In this document: piece by piece, positions 8,067 through 16,037 of the stretch
Layout of the letters: every line of letters starts with the position of its first letter
How positions within the stretch are numbered: the first letter of the stretch is position 1
DNA from: Actinomycetes bacterium
GTDB taxonomy: Bacteria > Actinomycetota > CALGFH01
NCBI GenBank assembly: GCA_030146615.1
Contig: JASLBL010000239.1
Coordinates: 3,426 to 67,425, forward strand
Direction of reading: 5' to 3'
DNA: 64,000 nt
The notes under the pieces: model-generated
The model's database searches: none
Told to the model about the DNA's origin: nothing
Seen by the model: the letters and a program-made list of their open reading frames with translations, nothing else
Made by a program: the position numbers and the translations under genes

Positions 8067-8839
8067 GGCGCCGCCCCGAAGAAGAGCTCGTCGAAGACCG
8101 CGTCACCGAGATAGGCTCGCTGCACCGCCTGGTCCGACCTGACCTCGGCCGGTGTCCCCTCGGCCAGGACCCGTCCCAGGTGCAGCACGGTCACCCGGGT
8201 GGCCAGGCGGAACACCACGTCAAGGTCGTGCTCGATGATCATCACGGTGATCTCCGGGCCCAGTGACTCGATCAGCTCGGCGAAGCGGGCGCTGTCGGCG
8301 GCCGACATGCCCGCCGTGGGCTCGTCGAGCAGCAGCAGCTTGGGCGACGTCGCGAGGGCGAGCGCGACCTCGAGCTGCCGTCGCTCACCGTGGGAGAGCG
8401 TCCCGGCTGGGGCCGCGGCCCGATCTGCCAGGCCGACCAGCTCCAGGTGCCGCGCCGCCTCCTCCTGGACCGCCGCGTGCCGCCATGCCGCGCGGACCGT
8501 CCGCATCCCGCGCCCGGCTGCCCGCTGGGCGGCGAGGGCCACGTTGTCGAGGGCCGACAGGGTGGTGAACACGCTCGAGTGCTGGAAGGTCTGGCTCATG
8601 CCGGCGCGCGCCCGGACGTGGTCGGGCCGGCGGGTCAGGTCCTGGCCGTCGAACAGGACTCGACCGCCCGAGGGTCGGATGGCGCCGGTGATGAGGCCGA
8701 ACATCGTCGACTTGCCGGCCCCGTTGGGGCCGATGATGGCGTGCCGCGCCCCGGCCGGGACCGCGAGCGTCACGCGGTCCACGGCGACCAGCTTCCCAAA
8801 GCGGCGGGTCAGCTCCTCGGTTTGCAGCAGCGCCGTCAC
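8063..8839 (-). CDS. livG: Branched-chain amino acid-type ABC transporter ATPase (LivG-like)
   Basis: 258-residue ATPase partner of LivF. Walker A IIGPNGAGKSTMFG lies near residue 36, the signature LSHGERRQLEVALAL near 150, Walker B LLLLDEPTAGM follows, and the switch His is in MIIEHDLDVVF. The C-terminal region GTPAEVRSDQAVQRAYLG is the usual LivG tail. The GTG start at 8839 overlaps the LivM stop (GTGA). A much longer frame extends upstream to 9931, but that part is only a shadow of the permease gene. Confidence 0.88.
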   Translation of the reverse strand: MTALLQTEELTRRFGKLVAVDRVTLAVPAGARHAIIGPNGAGKSTMFGLITGAIRPSGGRVLFDGQDLTRRPDHVRARAGMSQTFQHSSVFTTLSALDNVALAAQRAAGRGMRTVRAAWRHAAVQEEAARHLELVGLADRAAAPAGTLSHGERRQLEVALALATSPKLLLLDEPTAGMSAADSARFAELIESLGPEITVMIIEHDLDVVFRLATRVTVLHLGRVLAEGTPAEVRSDQAVQRAYLGDAVFDELFFGAAP

Positions 8840-9846
8840 CGTGCGCCCTCCCCGCGCCGGGCCGGGCGTGGCAACCGCAGGCCGGCGAAGCCCCGCGGCA
8901 GCAGGTAGACCGCGACGATGAAGACCAGTCCCAGCACCAGCGGTCCCCGGCCGCCGAGCTGCGGTGACAGCTCGTCGCGGACGAGCACGACCAGCGCGGC
9001 GCCGAAGGCCGCTCCCCAGAGTCTGCCCCGGCCCCCGAGCACGACCGCGAGCAGGGCCATTGCCGAGATCTCGAAGCCCAGGTCGGCGGGCGAGACGAAC
9101 CGTGCCTGGGCGACCCACAAGGAGCCGGCCGCCCCGGCCGCCGCGCCAGCGATGCAGAACACTGCGTACTTCGGGCGCACGGTGGCGTACCCCAGCGAGC
9201 GCATCCGCTCCTCGTTGTCCCGCACGCCACGCAGCGTCCGGCCGAAGGGGCTGCGGGACACCATCACCAGGGCGGCGATGCCGAGCAGCGCCGCGCCCAG
9301 GGCGTACCAGTAGAGCACGCCGGCGAGCCGGACCGGGCTTCCGCCCGGCAGCAGGGTGATCGCGGGGATGCCGGCCAGGCCGTTGCTGCCACCGGTGATG
9401 CCCTCCCAGCGGTCGGCGAGCACGTGCACGATCTCGCCGACGGCCAGGGTGAGCATGAGGAAGTAGGTGCCGCGGGCGCGCACCACCAGCCAGCCCACCG
9501 ACGCCGACAGGGCGGCGCCGGCCGCGGCCGCGGCGAGCAGCTGCAGGGGGCCGACGGTGGTGAGGTGCTTGGCCACCAGCGCCGCGGCGTAGGCGCCGAC
9601 CCCGAAGGGCGCGGCATGGCCGAGGGAGGGTAGCCCGCCGACGCCCGTCAACAGGTCGAGGCTCACGGCCAGCAGGGCGAAGGCGAGCACGCGGGTCATC
9701 ATGTCGGCGACGTTCCCCGACGCGAACAGGGGGAGCAGCGCGAGGGCCAGCAGCGCGCCGCCGGCGACCAGCCCCGGCGCTGCCAGCGCCCGGCGGGCCG
9801 ATGCCGTCGAGGCGAGGACCGGCGGCGGGGCGGTGGCCCTGCTCAC
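8836..9846 (-). CDS. livM: Branched-chain amino acid-type ABC transporter permease (LivM-like)
   Basis: 336-residue inner-membrane permease with about ten hydrophobic segments. The segment DLLTGVGGLPSLGHAAPFGVGAYAAA is the LivM hallmark, and the later RDNEERMRSLGY is the cytoplasmic EAA-like loop that contacts the ATPases. The ATG overlaps the LivH-like stop by four bases (ATGA) and its stop overlaps LivG, so transporter genes are translationally coupled. A longer than usual N-terminal extension of about 25 residues precedes the first membrane segment. Confidence 0.88.
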   Translation of the reverse strand: MSRATAPPPVLASTASARRALAAPGLVAGGALLALALLPLFASGNVADMMTRVLAFALLAVSLDLLTGVGGLPSLGHAAPFGVGAYAAALVAKHLTTVGPLQLLAAAAAGAALSASVGWLVVRARGTYFLMLTLAVGEIVHVLADRWEGITGGSNGLAGIPAITLLPGGSPVRLAGVLYWYALGAALLGIAALVMVSRSPFGRTLRGVRDNEERMRSLGYATVRPKYAVFCIAGAAAGAAGSLWVAQARFVSPADLGFEISAMALLAVVLGGRGRLWGAAFGAALVVLVRDELSPQLGGRGPLVLGLVFIVAVYLLPRGFAGLRLPRPARRGEGAR

Positions 9847-10676
9847 CGCGGCGGGCCCGCCCGGCCCAGCATCCCGGCCGGCCGTAGCAGCAGGACCAGG
9901 GCCATCGTCCCGAACACCAGGAAGGAGGCATACTGCGGCAGCACGGAGACGCCGAGGACCTCGACCTGGCCGATCACCAGCGCCCCCAGGAACGCGCCGC
10001 GCACCGAGCCCAGGCCTCCCAGCACCACAATGACCAGCCCGAGGATCAGCGCGCGCTCGTCCAGCCCGGGGTAGGCGCCCAGCACGGGGGCCCCGAGCAC
10101 CCCGCCCAGGCAGGCCAGCGCCGCGCCGGACGCGAACACCCCGACGACCAGCCTGCCGGTGTCGACGCCCATCGCCCTGACCATCGGGGCGTCGGCGACC
10201 GTCGCCCGGACCAGCGCACCGGCCCGAGTGCGCTCGACGAGCAGGTGGACGGCCGCGGCCAGCAGCAGGCCCACGGCGATCACGCTCAGGCGATAGCTCG
10301 GGTACTGGTGCCCGGCCAGCGCGACGCTGCCGGCCAGGAAGTCGGGGGGCGGCACCGAGCGCACGTCGTTGCCGTAGCGCGCCGACAGCAGGTCACCGAT
10401 GACCAGGGCGACCCCGAGGGTGAGCAGCGCCTGGTCGAGGTGGCCGCGCGCGACCAGCGGCCTGGTCATCGCCGCCAGGCCAACTCCGCCGGCGACGCCG
10501 ACCAGCGCCGCGACCAGCCCGGCGACCAGGTAGGCACCGAGCCCGGCGGTGGTGTCGGAGACGAACTGGACGGCGACGTAGGCGCCGACGAGGTACAGCG
10601 CCCCGTGGGCGAGGTTGAGCACGTCCATGATCCCGAAGACCAGCGACAGCCCCACCGCGATGGTGAACAGCAGCAC
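9843..10676 (-). CDS. livH: Branched-chain amino acid-type ABC transporter permease (LivH-like), start uncertain
   Basis: At least 277 residues with eight or so membrane helices; VFGIMDVLNLAHGALYLVGA is the LivH signature and RATVADAPMVRAMGVDTGRL the ATPase-contact loop. The first available GTG (10676) falls inside the first membrane helix. The same frame continues upstream through a typical LivH N-terminus (LDDHLITIVDGVAFG) to about 10730, where CCGGAGGGCGTGCG precedes an in-frame CTG; an ATG is absent. Either a CTG start or a small error in the sequence is likely, so the mature protein is probably about 18 residues longer than given. The gene is the second of the transporter operon. Confidence 0.8.
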   Translation of the reverse strand: MLLFTIAVGLSLVFGIMDVLNLAHGALYLVGAYVAVQFVSDTTAGLGAYLVAGLVAALVGVAGGVGLAAMTRPLVARGHLDQALLTLGVALVIGDLLSARYGNDVRSVPPPDFLAGSVALAGHQYPSYRLSVIAVGLLLAAAVHLLVERTRAGALVRATVADAPMVRAMGVDTGRLVVGVFASGAALACLGGVLGAPVLGAYPGLDERALILGLVIVVLGGLGSVRGAFLGALVIGQVEVLGVSVLPQYASFLVFGTMALVLLLRPAGMLGRAGPPR

Positions 10677-10769
10677 GCCGAAGGCGACCCCGTCGACGAT
10701 GGTGATGAGGTGGTCGTCCAGCCAGGCCAGCGCACGCCCTCCGGCTAGGGTGCCGTGGTTCGGACCTGC

Positions 10770-11948
10770 TCAGGCGTGCGAGAGCGGCTGCACCACGGCG
10801 TTGACGATCTGACTGCCCTGCTCCTCGGTGTTGCGGAGATAATACGTCTGCTCGGGCCCCTGGCCGTCGCTGAAGCGCCAGCGGCCACGTGGACTGTCGA
10901 TCTCGCCGACGCCCTTGAGGCCCTCGACGATGGCCTCGCCGGTGGTGCCCTTGGCGAGCGCCTGGTCGAGCACGGCGGCGGCGTCGTAGGCCTGGACCGC
11001 GTACACCGTCGGCGGGTCGCCGTACTTGGCGGTGTAGTCGGCGGCGAACTTCTGGTTGGTGGGGTTGTCGATCTGGTCGGAGTAGTGGAGGGAGGTCTTG
11101 ATGCCCAGCGCCGCGTCGCCCTGCGCCTTCAGCACGCCGCCCTCGGTGGCGAACCCGCTGCAGTACAGCGGGATCTTCGAGGCCAGCCCGAACTGCTGGT
11201 ACTGCTTGACGAACGCGACCGCCTCGGCGCCGGCGTAGAAGCAGTACACGGCCTTGGCGCCCGACCGCTCGATCCGCGCCAGGTACGGCTGGAAGTTGGT
11301 GGTCTTGCCGAAGGGGGTGAACTCCGAGCCGGCCACCGTCCCGCCGGCACCCTCGAACGCCTTCCTGAAGCCCCCGACCGCCTCCTCGCCGGCGGCATAG
11401 TCGGGCGCCATCAGGAAGACCTTGCCGCCCTTGACCTGCTCGGCGACGTACGGGCCCAGCGCCGAGGCCACCTCGCCGTTGGCGAACGAGGTGCGCCACA
11501 CGTAGTCGGAGCGCTGGGCGCCGGTGATCGCGTCGGCGCCGGCGTTGGCCACGAGCAGCGGCACCTTGCTGTCGGAGACCAGGTCGCGGACGCCCAGCGC
11601 GACCGCGGAGTTCACGATGCCGACCAGCACGTTCACTCTGTCCTGCTGCAGCAGCTTCTGGGCGGCCGGCACGCCCGACTCGGGCCCCCCGCCCTCGTCA
11701 GCGACCACCACGTCGATCGAGCGCCCGCCGAGCTTGCCGCCCTTGGCGTCCAGGTACATCCGGAAGCCGTTCTCCATGTCCTTGCCCAGCGGCGCGTAGA
11801 CCCCGGACTTGGGCACCAGCAGCCCGACCTTCACCGGGCCCTCGCCGGACCCCTGCTGATCCTCGCGCAGGCTCGACCCGCAGCCCGCCAGCACGGTGCA
11901 GAGGCAGAGGACGGTTGTGATCCAGATCGAACGGCCGACGCCACGCAT
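10770..11948 (-). CDS. livK: ABC transporter substrate-binding lipoprotein (Leu/Ile/Val-binding family)
   Basis: 392-residue periplasmic-binding-protein-type receptor, expected to be lipid-anchored outside the membrane. Residues 1-23 form a lipoprotein signal peptide ending LCLCTVLAGC, with Cys the lipidation site. The mature part (PVKVGLLVPKSGVYAPLGKD onward) is a type I two-lobed binding protein. The start at 11948 has GGGAGGTCCCT before it and is preferred over an in-frame start nine codons upstream. It heads the transporter operon and has a TetR-type operator about 32 bases upstream. Confidence 0.88.
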   Translation of the reverse strand: MRGVGRSIWITTVLCLCTVLAGCGSSLREDQQGSGEGPVKVGLLVPKSGVYAPLGKDMENGFRMYLDAKGGKLGGRSIDVVVADEGGGPESGVPAAQKLLQQDRVNVLVGIVNSAVALGVRDLVSDSKVPLLVANAGADAITGAQRSDYVWRTSFANGEVASALGPYVAEQVKGGKVFLMAPDYAAGEEAVGGFRKAFEGAGGTVAGSEFTPFGKTTNFQPYLARIERSGAKAVYCFYAGAEAVAFVKQYQQFGLASKIPLYCSGFATEGGVLKAQGDAALGIKTSLHYSDQIDNPTNQKFAADYTAKYGDPPTVYAVQAYDAAAVLDQALAKGTTGEAIVEGLKGVGEIDSPRGRWRFSDGQGPEQTYYLRNTEEQGSQIVNAVVQPLSHA

Positions 11949-11979
11949 AGGGACCTCCCACCCTCGCGATGCCACGTTC

Positions 11980-11997
11980 GACTATCCGGTCAGTCAG
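11980..11997. promoter_or_regulatory. Putative TetR operator, copy 3
   Basis: Minus-strand reading CTGACTGACCGGATAGTCG, the same core as the sites at 7335-7352 and 63-77. It lies immediately upstream of the binding-protein gene, where it could overlap the promoter of the whole ABC transporter operon. Its repetition only at heads of transcripts of this cluster supports a shared regulator. Confidence 0.6.
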
Positions 11998-12060
11998 GGC
12001 CCATACCATAAACCCCAGCGCCTCGGGCGACAAGCCGCATCTCGACCGGTGAGGAACGGT

Positions 12061-12075
12061 GCTTGGTGACCAAGC
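12061..12075. repeat. 15-base inverted repeat upstream of AlkB remnant
   Basis: GCTTGGTGACCAAGC has seven-base perfect arms about a central G, in the intergenic stretch about 20 bases before the decayed AlkB-like gene. It may be an old operator; there is no independent evidence for function. Confidence 0.35.
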
Positions 12076-12096
12076 AGCAGATAGTGGTGTGGCGTG

Positions 12097-12253
12097 ATGC
12101 CTGAGCAGCCGCTCGAGCCCAGTGGGCTGATCCATCAGCCGGACGGCATGACCATGCACGGGGGGGACCGCCCGGCGCACCGTGCGCCACTTCGGCCTGG
12201 ACTTCAAGGCCCTGCGCTCCTCGATCACCTTCCGGACGCTCAAGGCGCCGTAA
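12097..12253 (+). pseudogene. Collapsed AlkB-like dioxygenase gene
   Basis: The first 13 codons (PEQPLEPSGLIHQPD) match the start of the intact AlkB-like protein at 59216-59797 (SERQLEPSGLVYQPE). The sequence then jumps to MTMHGG, and after a one-base shift reads RTVRHFGLDF followed directly by KALRSSITFRTLKAP and a stop. Relative to the intact protein there are two internal deletions (about 20 and about 100 residues) and a frameshift, removing the HxD iron ligands, so it cannot be active. It is the remains of a second alkB-type gene. Confidence 0.75.
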
Positions 12254-12275
12254 CCGCCCGCTCCGATGTGAGGCG

Positions 12276-13007
12276 TCAGGGCCGCCTCAGCGGGCGGAGG
12301 CCGCTGATCCTGGTCCGCACCCCAGGCGACCAGTGCACGACCGGCTCGCCCTCGGGGGCGGGCAGTCCGGCGGCTGCGACCAGGTTCGTCTCCAGCTCTC
12401 GCACGGACGCCCGGTGCAGCGGCCAGGGCTCGTGCTCGACATTCGAACGGGCTAGCACCGGGCCGAGGGTCGTGTACAGCTGCCATCGGGCGGTCAAGTA
12501 GTGGTCGAACTCGTCCAGCTCCTGCGGCCGCAGCCGGGCGCCGATCTCCACGGTGATGCGGGAGGTCGCCGGGGTCGGGCCGGGCCAACGCCGACGGCTG
12601 CGGTAGCGGATGGTCGAGCCGTCGCGTTCCACCGCCATCTGGGACCACATGTAGGGCAGCGCATAGGTCGAGCGGGCGACCAGGACCGGCTCCAACCGGG
12701 CGGCATCCAGTGAGAAGAACCAGAGGCCCTCACGCCGGTCCGGACCGCGCACGTAGGTCCGCACGTTTGTCTCGGGGAAGCTGGTGAACCACGGCAGCGC
12801 CGGTGCCACCGGGGTCCGCAGGTCCTCCAGGAAGAAGGGGGTCACGCCCACCCAGGCCTGGCCCTGGAACGTCTGGACCTCGAGGCTGTCGGGTAGCAGC
12901 CGCTGAACGACGGCAGGATCGTAGGACCAATGCAGGAACGAGAGCCAGGTCCAGCTCTGGTACATCACCGGCCAGCGGACCGGCCAGGGAGGGCTGGGAC
13001 TGGTCAC
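12276..13007 (-). CDS. DUF2071 (YqjF-like) family protein
   Basis: 243-residue protein of the DUF2071 family, whose biochemical role is not established. The family landmarks are the N-terminal WLSFLHWSYDPAVVQRLLPD, the central WVGVTPFFLEDLR, the FPETNVRTYVRG strand and LWFFSLDAARLE. The GTG start at 13007 follows GGAGGAGGCGCAG. Length is normal and the frame is intact. It stands alone between the AlkB remnant and broken small genes, so context offers no hint to substrate or pathway. Confidence 0.85.
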   Translation of the reverse strand: MTSPSPPWPVRWPVMYQSWTWLSFLHWSYDPAVVQRLLPDSLEVQTFQGQAWVGVTPFFLEDLRTPVAPALPWFTSFPETNVRTYVRGPDRREGLWFFSLDAARLEPVLVARSTYALPYMWSQMAVERDGSTIRYRSRRRWPGPTPATSRITVEIGARLRPQELDEFDHYLTARWQLYTTLGPVLARSNVEHEPWPLHRASVRELETNLVAAAGLPAPEGEPVVHWSPGVRTRISGLRPLRRP

Positions 13008-13116
13008 CTGCGCCTCCTCCGGTCCGGCGATCGGGTCAAGACCTTCCCGTCAGGGTCCGGCCGCTCAAGCCTTCTCGTGCCATTGTCATCGGTCGTGCTT
13101 GGAGCGTCTGACCAGC

Positions 13117-13300
13117 TCACGTCCCGGTGCTGGTGACCTCGACCTCGTCCTCGACGTCGGGAGGAAGCGGAGGTGGGGTCCTGGGGTCGTTCTCCAGGAA
13201 GAGGGCGCAGCCGACGCCGGCGATGGCCCCGCTGGCATCCACGACCAGGTGCCGTCGCAGGAGGGACAGTGGAAGACGCTAGCCCCATAGTGGTCGAGGG
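13117..13300 (-). pseudogene. Possible frameshifted small CPxC zinc-ribbon protein
   Basis: In one minus frame the DNA reads SVFHCPSCDGTW, a plausible zinc-knuckle; after a one-base shift it continues VVDASGAIAGVGCALFLEND and an acidic, Pro-rich tail to a stop at 13117. Neither frame alone makes sense while the joined reading looks like a small protein of about 60-70 residues. The start is unclear. No family recognised. It could equally be a sequencing error in a real gene or chance reading in high-GC DNA. Confidence 0.3.
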
Positions 13301-13389
13301 AGCAGCTCCGCCGCCCGACCAGCTGCTGGCATACAACCGCGGCTGAAGGCTCCGATTCTCGGCTCCATTCGCGAACTGCGCAGGACTCT

Positions 13390-13765
13390 CTACCTGGGCG
13401 GCGACGACGTCCTCGAGGCTGGTGCCGGCTGCGCGGAAGGCAGCTTGGCTCCCTCCAGGAGGTTCCGCTTGTCGATGGGGGCCGCGTGGGTCGCTTTGAT
13501 CTTCATCTCGGGTTGGATCACGCACCGGTCCAGGCGGGCGGGGTCGGGTGGGACCTCGTCCATGACGGCCCGCAGCCCCAGCTCGGCCAGCTTGGCCTGT
13601 GCCCAGTCCAGGTGCTCGTCCTCGGTCGACGATCTCCTCCGACGGGATCCCGTCGGCGTTGACGATCTCCTTGTAGCGGTTCGAGGGCCAGTCGGCCGGC
13701 AGCTCATCCTTGGGCGCCACTGGTCGGAGGTGCGTGGTTAGCCTAGCGCGGTCACCACAAACCAT
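13390..13765 (-). pseudogene. Frameshifted hypothetical gene
   Basis: The first part (VAPKDELPADWPSNRYKEIVNADGIPSEEIVD) lies in one frame and the second (EDEHLDWAQAKLAELGL to PIDKRNLLEGAKLP) in another, with the shift near 13622. Both halves have normal soluble-protein composition, unlike the Arg-rich readings of the alternative frames. The joined product would be about 125 residues. I do not recognise the family. It is either a recent pseudogene or a single-base error. Confidence 0.4.
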
Positions 13766-13891
13766 CGCGGCCAGGTGTGGTCGAGCTAGGTCTGCACGCT
13801 CCGAGCTCGACGAGTCGGGCTTGCAGTTCGGTCAGCTCTTAGTTGAATGCGGCCCGCGTGTCGCTCCCATGTTCTGTTCTCGGCCCGCTGG

Positions 13892-14002
13892 TCAGCTGCG
13901 GTCGGCGAGTCGGTAGGCGGCCAGGACGAGCCCGGCCAGCACCGCCACCACCACCAGCATGGTCCCCAGTCCGGTCAGGATCGCTGCGGTCGTGTGCTCC
14001 AT
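13892..14002 (-). CDS. Small single-span membrane protein
   Basis: 36-residue protein beginning MEHTTAAILTGLG, with one hydrophobic helix over about residues 7-29 and a basic end (YRLADRS). GGGAGGGTGAGTG lies directly before the ATG. It starts 15 bases after the DUF6766 gene on the same strand, so the two are probably co-transcribed. The clear ribosome site, stop-to-start spacing and single membrane span support a real small gene, although no family is recognised. Confidence 0.55.
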   Translation of the reverse strand: MEHTTAAILTGLGTMLVVVAVLAGLVLAAYRLADRS

Positions 14003-14017
14003 CACTCACCCTCCCGG

Positions 14018-14380
14018 TCAGCTGCTGCTGCCCGCCTTGCTCTTGCCGCCCTCGCCCTCCAGGGCCTTGAGCCGCTTCTCGATCCGGTTGAGCGACCGTT
14101 GCATCTCATCGTCGCTGTCTCTGGATTCGGGGCTGTTGCGGTGGATCAAAAAGCTGGTCAGGACCACAAAGGTCAGCAGCTGGAGGAATTCGGACTGCCA
14201 GTTCTCCAGGGTACTGGTCCAGAACTGCCAGAGAAAGTCGCCGACCTCCAGCGGCTGGTTGTGCTCTTGTTGCTCGTTGGCCCAGGTGAACCACTGGGTC
14301 ACCAGCTGGCCGAGCCAGGCGAGAAAGAACAATGCGGCCAGGGTGATGCTCAGGCTGTAATTCCGCCATAGGCGCTTCAT
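14018..14380 (-). CDS. DUF6766 family membrane protein
   Basis: 120-residue membrane protein. Two hydrophobic segments (about residues 8-30 and 66-82) flank the conserved ENWQSEFLQLLTFVVLTSFL region seen in DUF6766 proteins, and the C-terminal third is a charged helix (SLNRIEKRLKALEGEGG). It is common in actinobacteria without a known function. AAGGG lies upstream of the ATG at a slightly long spacing. The 36-residue membrane protein follows in the same direction. Confidence 0.75.
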   Translation of the reverse strand: MKRLWRNYSLSITLAALFFLAWLGQLVTQWFTWANEQQEHNQPLEVGDFLWQFWTSTLENWQSEFLQLLTFVVLTSFLIHRNSPESRDSDDEMQRSLNRIEKRLKALEGEGGKSKAGSSS

Positions 14381-14736
14381 CCAAGATCACACCCTTCCAG
14401 GCGCAGGGAAAGCAAGCACGGACTACCCAAGCACCGGGCCAGGAAACCAAGCCGGCTCCAGCAGGCCGGTCGCCTTGGCTCCGGCCGCAGCATCAGCAGC
14501 TGCTGCCAGCCGGCTTGGACGCGGTCGCCAGCCAGGGCACCGGGTCATCACCGGCGAGGATCACCGGATCGTTGGTGACTGCCGCGGCGACCGTGGGAGC
14601 TGCACCCTGCGATGCCCTGACGCCATGGCGACCGGAGGTTTGCCAAGGGTCTGAACAGGGGAGGGGAAGGTCGCAGCTACTTCTGCTGCCGCGTCCACCC
14701 AGCCCTCGTGGACGACCAGTCCGAACGAGGTTCCCG

Positions 14737-15534
14737 GTGTCGACCACCATCCTCCAGCCTCCCAACCATGCGGTCATCGATGTCCGCCCGGGCGACCAGG
14801 CCGCCGCGACCGAAGTCGATGCCTGGCTGCAGACCTACGCCTCCAGCCGTGACCCGAGGCTGCGAGAGCGGATCATCATGGGCTACCTCGGTCTGGCGGA
14901 CCGGCTGGCCGGCCGCTACCGCCACAGTCGCGGGTCGACGCCCGAGGATCTCATCCAGACCGCCCGGGCGGGGCTGATCGCCGCCGTCGACCGCTACGAC
15001 CCCGACTACGGGACCCCGTTCGTCCCCTACGCCGTGGCCTGTGTGGTCGGCGAGCTCAAACGCCACCTGCGGGATACCAGCTGGCGGCTGCACGTGCCCC
15101 GGCCGCAAAAGGAACGAGCACTGCGGCTGTGCCGGGCGGCCGACGAGCTGCATCAGCGCCTGGGCCGCTCTCCCACCACCCGCGAGCTGGCCGAACAGCT
15201 GCAGGTGAGCGAGGAGGAGGTCCTAGAGGGGCTGGCCGCCGTGACCAGCCGCCGGGAGGTGTCCCTGGACCAGCCGGTCGGCGAGGACGCCGGCGGCTGT
15301 CTGGGGGACCTGGTGGCCGCGCCGGGAGCCAGGGAGGAACCGGAGGACCTGCTGGCCCTGAGCGGCATGCTCGCCGCCCTCCCCAGTCTGGAGCGTGAGG
15401 TCATCGTCCTGCGGTTCTTCCAGGACCTGGACCAGTACGAGATCGCGGCCCGGGTCGGCTTCTCCCAGATGCACGTCTCCCGGCTCCAGCGCCGGGCCCT
15501 GGCCCGCATGCGTGCCCAACTGATGGAACCGTGA
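14737..15534 (+). CDS. SigB/SigF-type RNA polymerase sigma factor
   Basis: About 265 residues with sigma regions 2, 3 and 4: region 2 includes STPEDLIQTARAGLIAAVDRYDPDYGTPFVPYA (core binding and -10 recognition), region 3 follows from about residue 120, and region 4 ends with YEIAARVGFSQMHVSRLQRRAL, the -35-binding helix-turn-helix. The layout and SQMHVSRLQRRAL are those of the stress/sporulation sigma-70 group 3. The GTG at 14737 is preferred; the frame stays open to 14515 but the added residues are Arg/Pro-rich. No anti-sigma gene is adjacent. It probably directs a general stress response, fitting the surrounding small stress proteins. Confidence 0.85.
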   Translation: MSTTILQPPNHAVIDVRPGDQAAATEVDAWLQTYASSRDPRLRERIIMGYLGLADRLAGRYRHSRGSTPEDLIQTARAGLIAAVDRYDPDYGTPFVPYAVACVVGELKRHLRDTSWRLHVPRPQKERALRLCRAADELHQRLGRSPTTRELAEQLQVSEEEVLEGLAAVTSRREVSLDQPVGEDAGGCLGDLVAAPGAREEPEDLLALSGMLAALPSLEREVIVLRFFQDLDQYEIAARVGFSQMHVSRLQRRALARMRAQLMEP

Positions 15535-15551
15535 CTGGCGAAGGCGCCGAG

Positions 15552-15657
15552 ATGCAGGTCATCTGGATAGTGATGGTCACGTTGGGCCTCGCGTTCTGCG
15601 GGGGTCCTCGGCCTCGCGCTGGCGACGCACATTGCCGCTTGGACCAGGCGGCGGTGA
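15552..15657 (+). pseudogene. Frameshifted mini membrane protein
   Basis: The reading MQVIWIVMVTLGLAFCG breaks at a run of five G (15600-15604); dropping one base continues VLGLALATHIAAWTRRR and a stop at 15657. The repaired product is a 34-residue single-span membrane protein with a basic end. It starts 17 bases after the sigma factor stop on the same strand, so it may have been the sigma factor's partner gene. A homopolymer error in the sequence is an equally good explanation. Confidence 0.4.
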
Positions 15658-16037
15658 TCCCACCGCCTAGCTGTCAACCGCGCTACCTCGCTCCTGATGG
15701 GCGGGCCGGGGTGGCTGCTCCGGCCAGCTGACAGAGGCAGACGGGATCTAGGTCCACCCTCTCCGAAAGCCCGGTACCAGGCGTGTCGAGAGAGGTTAGC
15801 GGCCGGAGCAGCCATCAGCAGCCTTGCCCGGCAACCAGCCCGCGAACCCCCGAGGTGATCGGCCGTCCGGTAGGGGGTTACCCTGGCCAGACCGGTCCCG
15901 TCCTCCGGTCGGGAAGCAACCGGTGCACCCACACGACTTCGTGGGGCTGTTGGGTCTGATCGGCAATCCAGGGCCGCCATTGTGCCTGGCCCGTTGACCG
16001 GGTTCGCCAGTTCGGCGACCGGACGAAGAAGGCACGC
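15658..16037. other. Gap without a recognised gene
   Basis: 380 bases between the mini membrane gene and the GAF-ANTAR remnant. Open frames here are short and Arg/Pro-rich. I see no promoter, repeat or RNA gene that I can support. Confidence 0.4.
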
